Below, one piece after another: positions 6,985 through 8,309 of a stretch of 8,309 nt of DNA (within the stretch, counting starts at the first letter, position 1; the number at the start of each line of letters is the position of its first letter). The stretch comes from Gammaproteobacteria bacterium (lineage in GTDB: Bacteria > Pseudomonadota > Gammaproteobacteria > SZUA-229). Both the position numbers and the translations under genes were made by a program. Under the pieces are notes generated by a model, which was not told the origin of the DNA, did no database searches, and saw nothing but the letters and a program-made list of their open reading frames with translations. The stretch covers positions 1 through 8,309 of the forward strand of contig JAASSE010000023.1 of NCBI GenBank assembly GCA_021768055.1, read 5' to 3'.

Positions 6985-8148
6985 ATGTATTACATTAAAA
7001 CGTTTAACAATATTTCTGAAAAAGGGCTCAGGCGTTTACCCGAAAGTGATTACGACGTCAGCCCCGATCATGAAACGCCGGAAGGCATAATACTGCGTTC
7101 GTACAATCTGCTCGATTACGACATTCCCGATAGCCTGCTCGCAGTTGGCCGCGCCGGTGCCGGTACAAACAATGTGCCAGTTGATAGAATGAGCAAGCAT
7201 GGCATACCCGTATTCAACGCTCCAGGCGCAAACGCCAATGCGGTAAAAGAACTGGTTATCGCTGGCATGTTGCTGGCTTGTAGAAACATTTGTCAGGCAT
7301 GGGACTATGCGGCCAATGTAGAAGGTACCCCCGAAGAGCAAAACAAGGCCGTTGAAAACGGCAAGAAAAAATATGTCGGTTACGAACTGCCGGGCCGCAC
7401 GCTGGGTGTTGTAGGTCTTGGTGCAATTGGTGTGCAGATTGCCAATGCGGCGGTTGCGCTGGGTATGAAAGTCATCGGCTTTGACCCAACCATTACCGTC
7501 AAAAGCGCATGGAAAATGTCTGCGGAAGTGGTGGAGATGCCCAGCATTGATGAACTAGCCAAGCAGGCCGATTTTATTACCTTTCACGTGCCGCTAATGG
7601 AAGGGACGCGCAACATGCTGGATGCGAAGCGAATAGCAAGTATGAAAGACGGCGCCGTTGTTCTTAATTTCGCTCGTGACGGCATTGTCGACGATGAAGC
7701 TGTGCTGGCAGCGCTAGACAGCGGCAAACTCGGTGCCTATGTCAGTGACTTTCCTTCTCCCGAATTAAAAGGAAACGACAAGGTCATCACCTTGCCACAC
7801 CTGGGTGCTTCAACAGCTGAAGCTGAAGAGAACTGTGCAATCATGGTAGCGGACCAGATCAAGGATTATCTTGAAAACGGCAATATTCACAACTCGGTCA
7901 ACTACCCCGAGATCAAGCTGGCACGCATCGGTGATCATCGACTGGCGATCGCCAATGAAAACCGCCCTGACATGGTTGGACAAATTTCACATGTACTGGG
8001 GCAGGCAGATGTTAATATCCAGCATATGAGAAATGAATCGCGCAATGAGCTGGCCTACACGTTAATAGATCTGGACAAGCAGATCGATAATGACACGCTG
8101 GCCAAGATCAGAGCTATTGATGGTGTATTAAGCGCGCGACAGATCTAG
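6985..8148 (+). CDS. serA: D-3-phosphoglycerate dehydrogenase, short type with ACT domain
   Basis: This 387-residue enzyme oxidises 3-phosphoglycerate to 3-phosphohydroxypyruvate with NAD, the first committed serine step. Its product is the substrate of the SerC encoded 36 bases upstream. Features are RAGAGTNNVPVD (56-67), PGANANAVKE (80-89), the Rossmann motif GLGAIG (144-149) with NAD-selecting Asp167 in GFDP, and the D-2-hydroxyacid dehydrogenase triad Arg231 (NFARDG), Glu260 and His272 (PHLGAST). A C-terminal ACT domain spans about 319-387. The start KTFNNISEKGL, the segment ending SDFPSPEL and the length resemble the short SerA group well known in Firmicutes, not the 410-residue E. coli SerA. 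Of the three E. coli serine-binding residues, Asn346 and Asn364 match Asn326 and Asn344, but His344 is Asn324. No strong ribosome binding site is seen. Another 2-hydroxyacid dehydrogenase role is possible, but the serC neighbour and ACT domain favour SerA. Confidence 0.93.
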   Translation: MYYIKTFNNISEKGLRRLPESDYDVSPDHETPEGIILRSYNLLDYDIPDSLLAVGRAGAGTNNVPVDRMSKHGIPVFNAPGANANAVKELVIAGMLLACRNICQAWDYAANVEGTPEEQNKAVENGKKKYVGYELPGRTLGVVGLGAIGVQIANAAVALGMKVIGFDPTITVKSAWKMSAEVVEMPSIDELAKQADFITFHVPLMEGTRNMLDAKRIASMKDGAVVLNFARDGIVDDEAVLAALDSGKLGAYVSDFPSPELKGNDKVITLPHLGASTAEAEENCAIMVADQIKDYLENGNIHNSVNYPEIKLARIGDHRLAIANENRPDMVGQISHVLGQADVNIQHMRNESRNELAYTLIDLDKQIDNDTLAKIRAIDGVLSARQI

Positions 8149-8164
8149 CATGTAACAGACACCG

Positions 8165-8184
8165 ATGACAGACGCCAATGACAA
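8165..8184. repeat. Second, shorter AYGACNN-like cluster overlapping the pheA start
   Basis: The plus strand reads ATGACAG, then a six-base degenerate ACGCCA, then ATGACAA. The outer two fit the AYGACNN unit seen at 2554-2588. The last unit contains the pheA start codon. With only two good copies, chance resemblance cannot be excluded. Confidence 0.4.
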
Positions 8185-8309
8185 ATAAAGGCCCGCTTGA
8201 TGAAATTCGAAAGCGCATTGATGAAATCGATGCGGCCTTACAGGAAATGGTGTCGGAGCGTGCTGAATGCGCACGCAAGGTCGCAGAAATAAAAACTGCA
8301 CAGGGCGAT
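8178..8309 (+). CDS. pheA: Chorismate mutase / prephenate dehydratase, 5' part
   Basis: The first 44 codons are present, with no stop before the window edge. The translation (MTNKGPLDEIRKRIDEID, then a Leu/Glu-rich helix) is the opening helix of an AroQ-type chorismate mutase domain. Arg11, Arg28 and Lys39 fall at the same numbers as the active-site residues of the E. coli P-protein. A full-length gene would be expected to add prephenate dehydratase and ACT domains, making phenylpyruvate from chorismate for phenylalanine; those parts are not visible. The start is fixed by an in-frame TGA at 8166-8168 with no other start codon in between. It lies 29 bases after serA with no Shine-Dalgarno sequence, so translation may depend on readthrough from the upstream genes. 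Confidence 0.9.
   Translation, partial: MTNKGPLDEIRKRIDEIDAALQEMVSERAECARKVAEIKTAQGD

Overview
The window looks like chromosomal core sequence from a gammaproteobacterium. The evidence is a GyrA that follows Escherichia coli numbering at every landmark checked (Thr83, Asp87, Tyr122, GyrA box at 560), a DUF1249/YqiB-family gene, and the order gyrA - serC - (serA) - pheA, which matches the gyrA-serC-pheA order of Pseudomonas-like genomes. I cannot assign a genus. I see no phage, insertion sequence, tRNA, rRNA or CRISPR array.

The left third (1-2476) is read from the minus strand. In transcription order it holds a GTG-started galT (galactose-1-phosphate uridylyltransferase, HIT fold), a small membrane methyltransferase of the isoprenylcysteine/phospholipid methyltransferase type, a small kinase-fold protein of the Kdo/WaaP or RIO-like kind, and the first ten codons of another gene that runs off the left edge. 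Gaps of 35, 10 and 50 bases suggest one transcription unit. A divergent intergenic region (2477-2644) contains a short array of degenerate heptamers, AYGACNN.

The right two thirds are read from the plus strand. A DUF1249 gene is followed by gyrA, then serC, a short SerA-like 3-phosphoglycerate dehydrogenase with a C-terminal ACT domain, and the start of pheA (chorismate mutase domain), cut by the right edge. SerA and SerC catalyse the first two steps of serine synthesis from 3-phosphoglycerate and are adjacent here. PheA commits chorismate to phenylalanine. The SerA resembles the short type common in Firmicutes more than the 410-residue E. coli enzyme.

No clearly new multi-gene system is visible. 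The points most worth a second look are the heptamer array and its relative at the pheA start codon, a perfect 13-base direct repeat upstream of gyrA, the placement and type of serA, and the galT-methyltransferase-kinase gene cluster.
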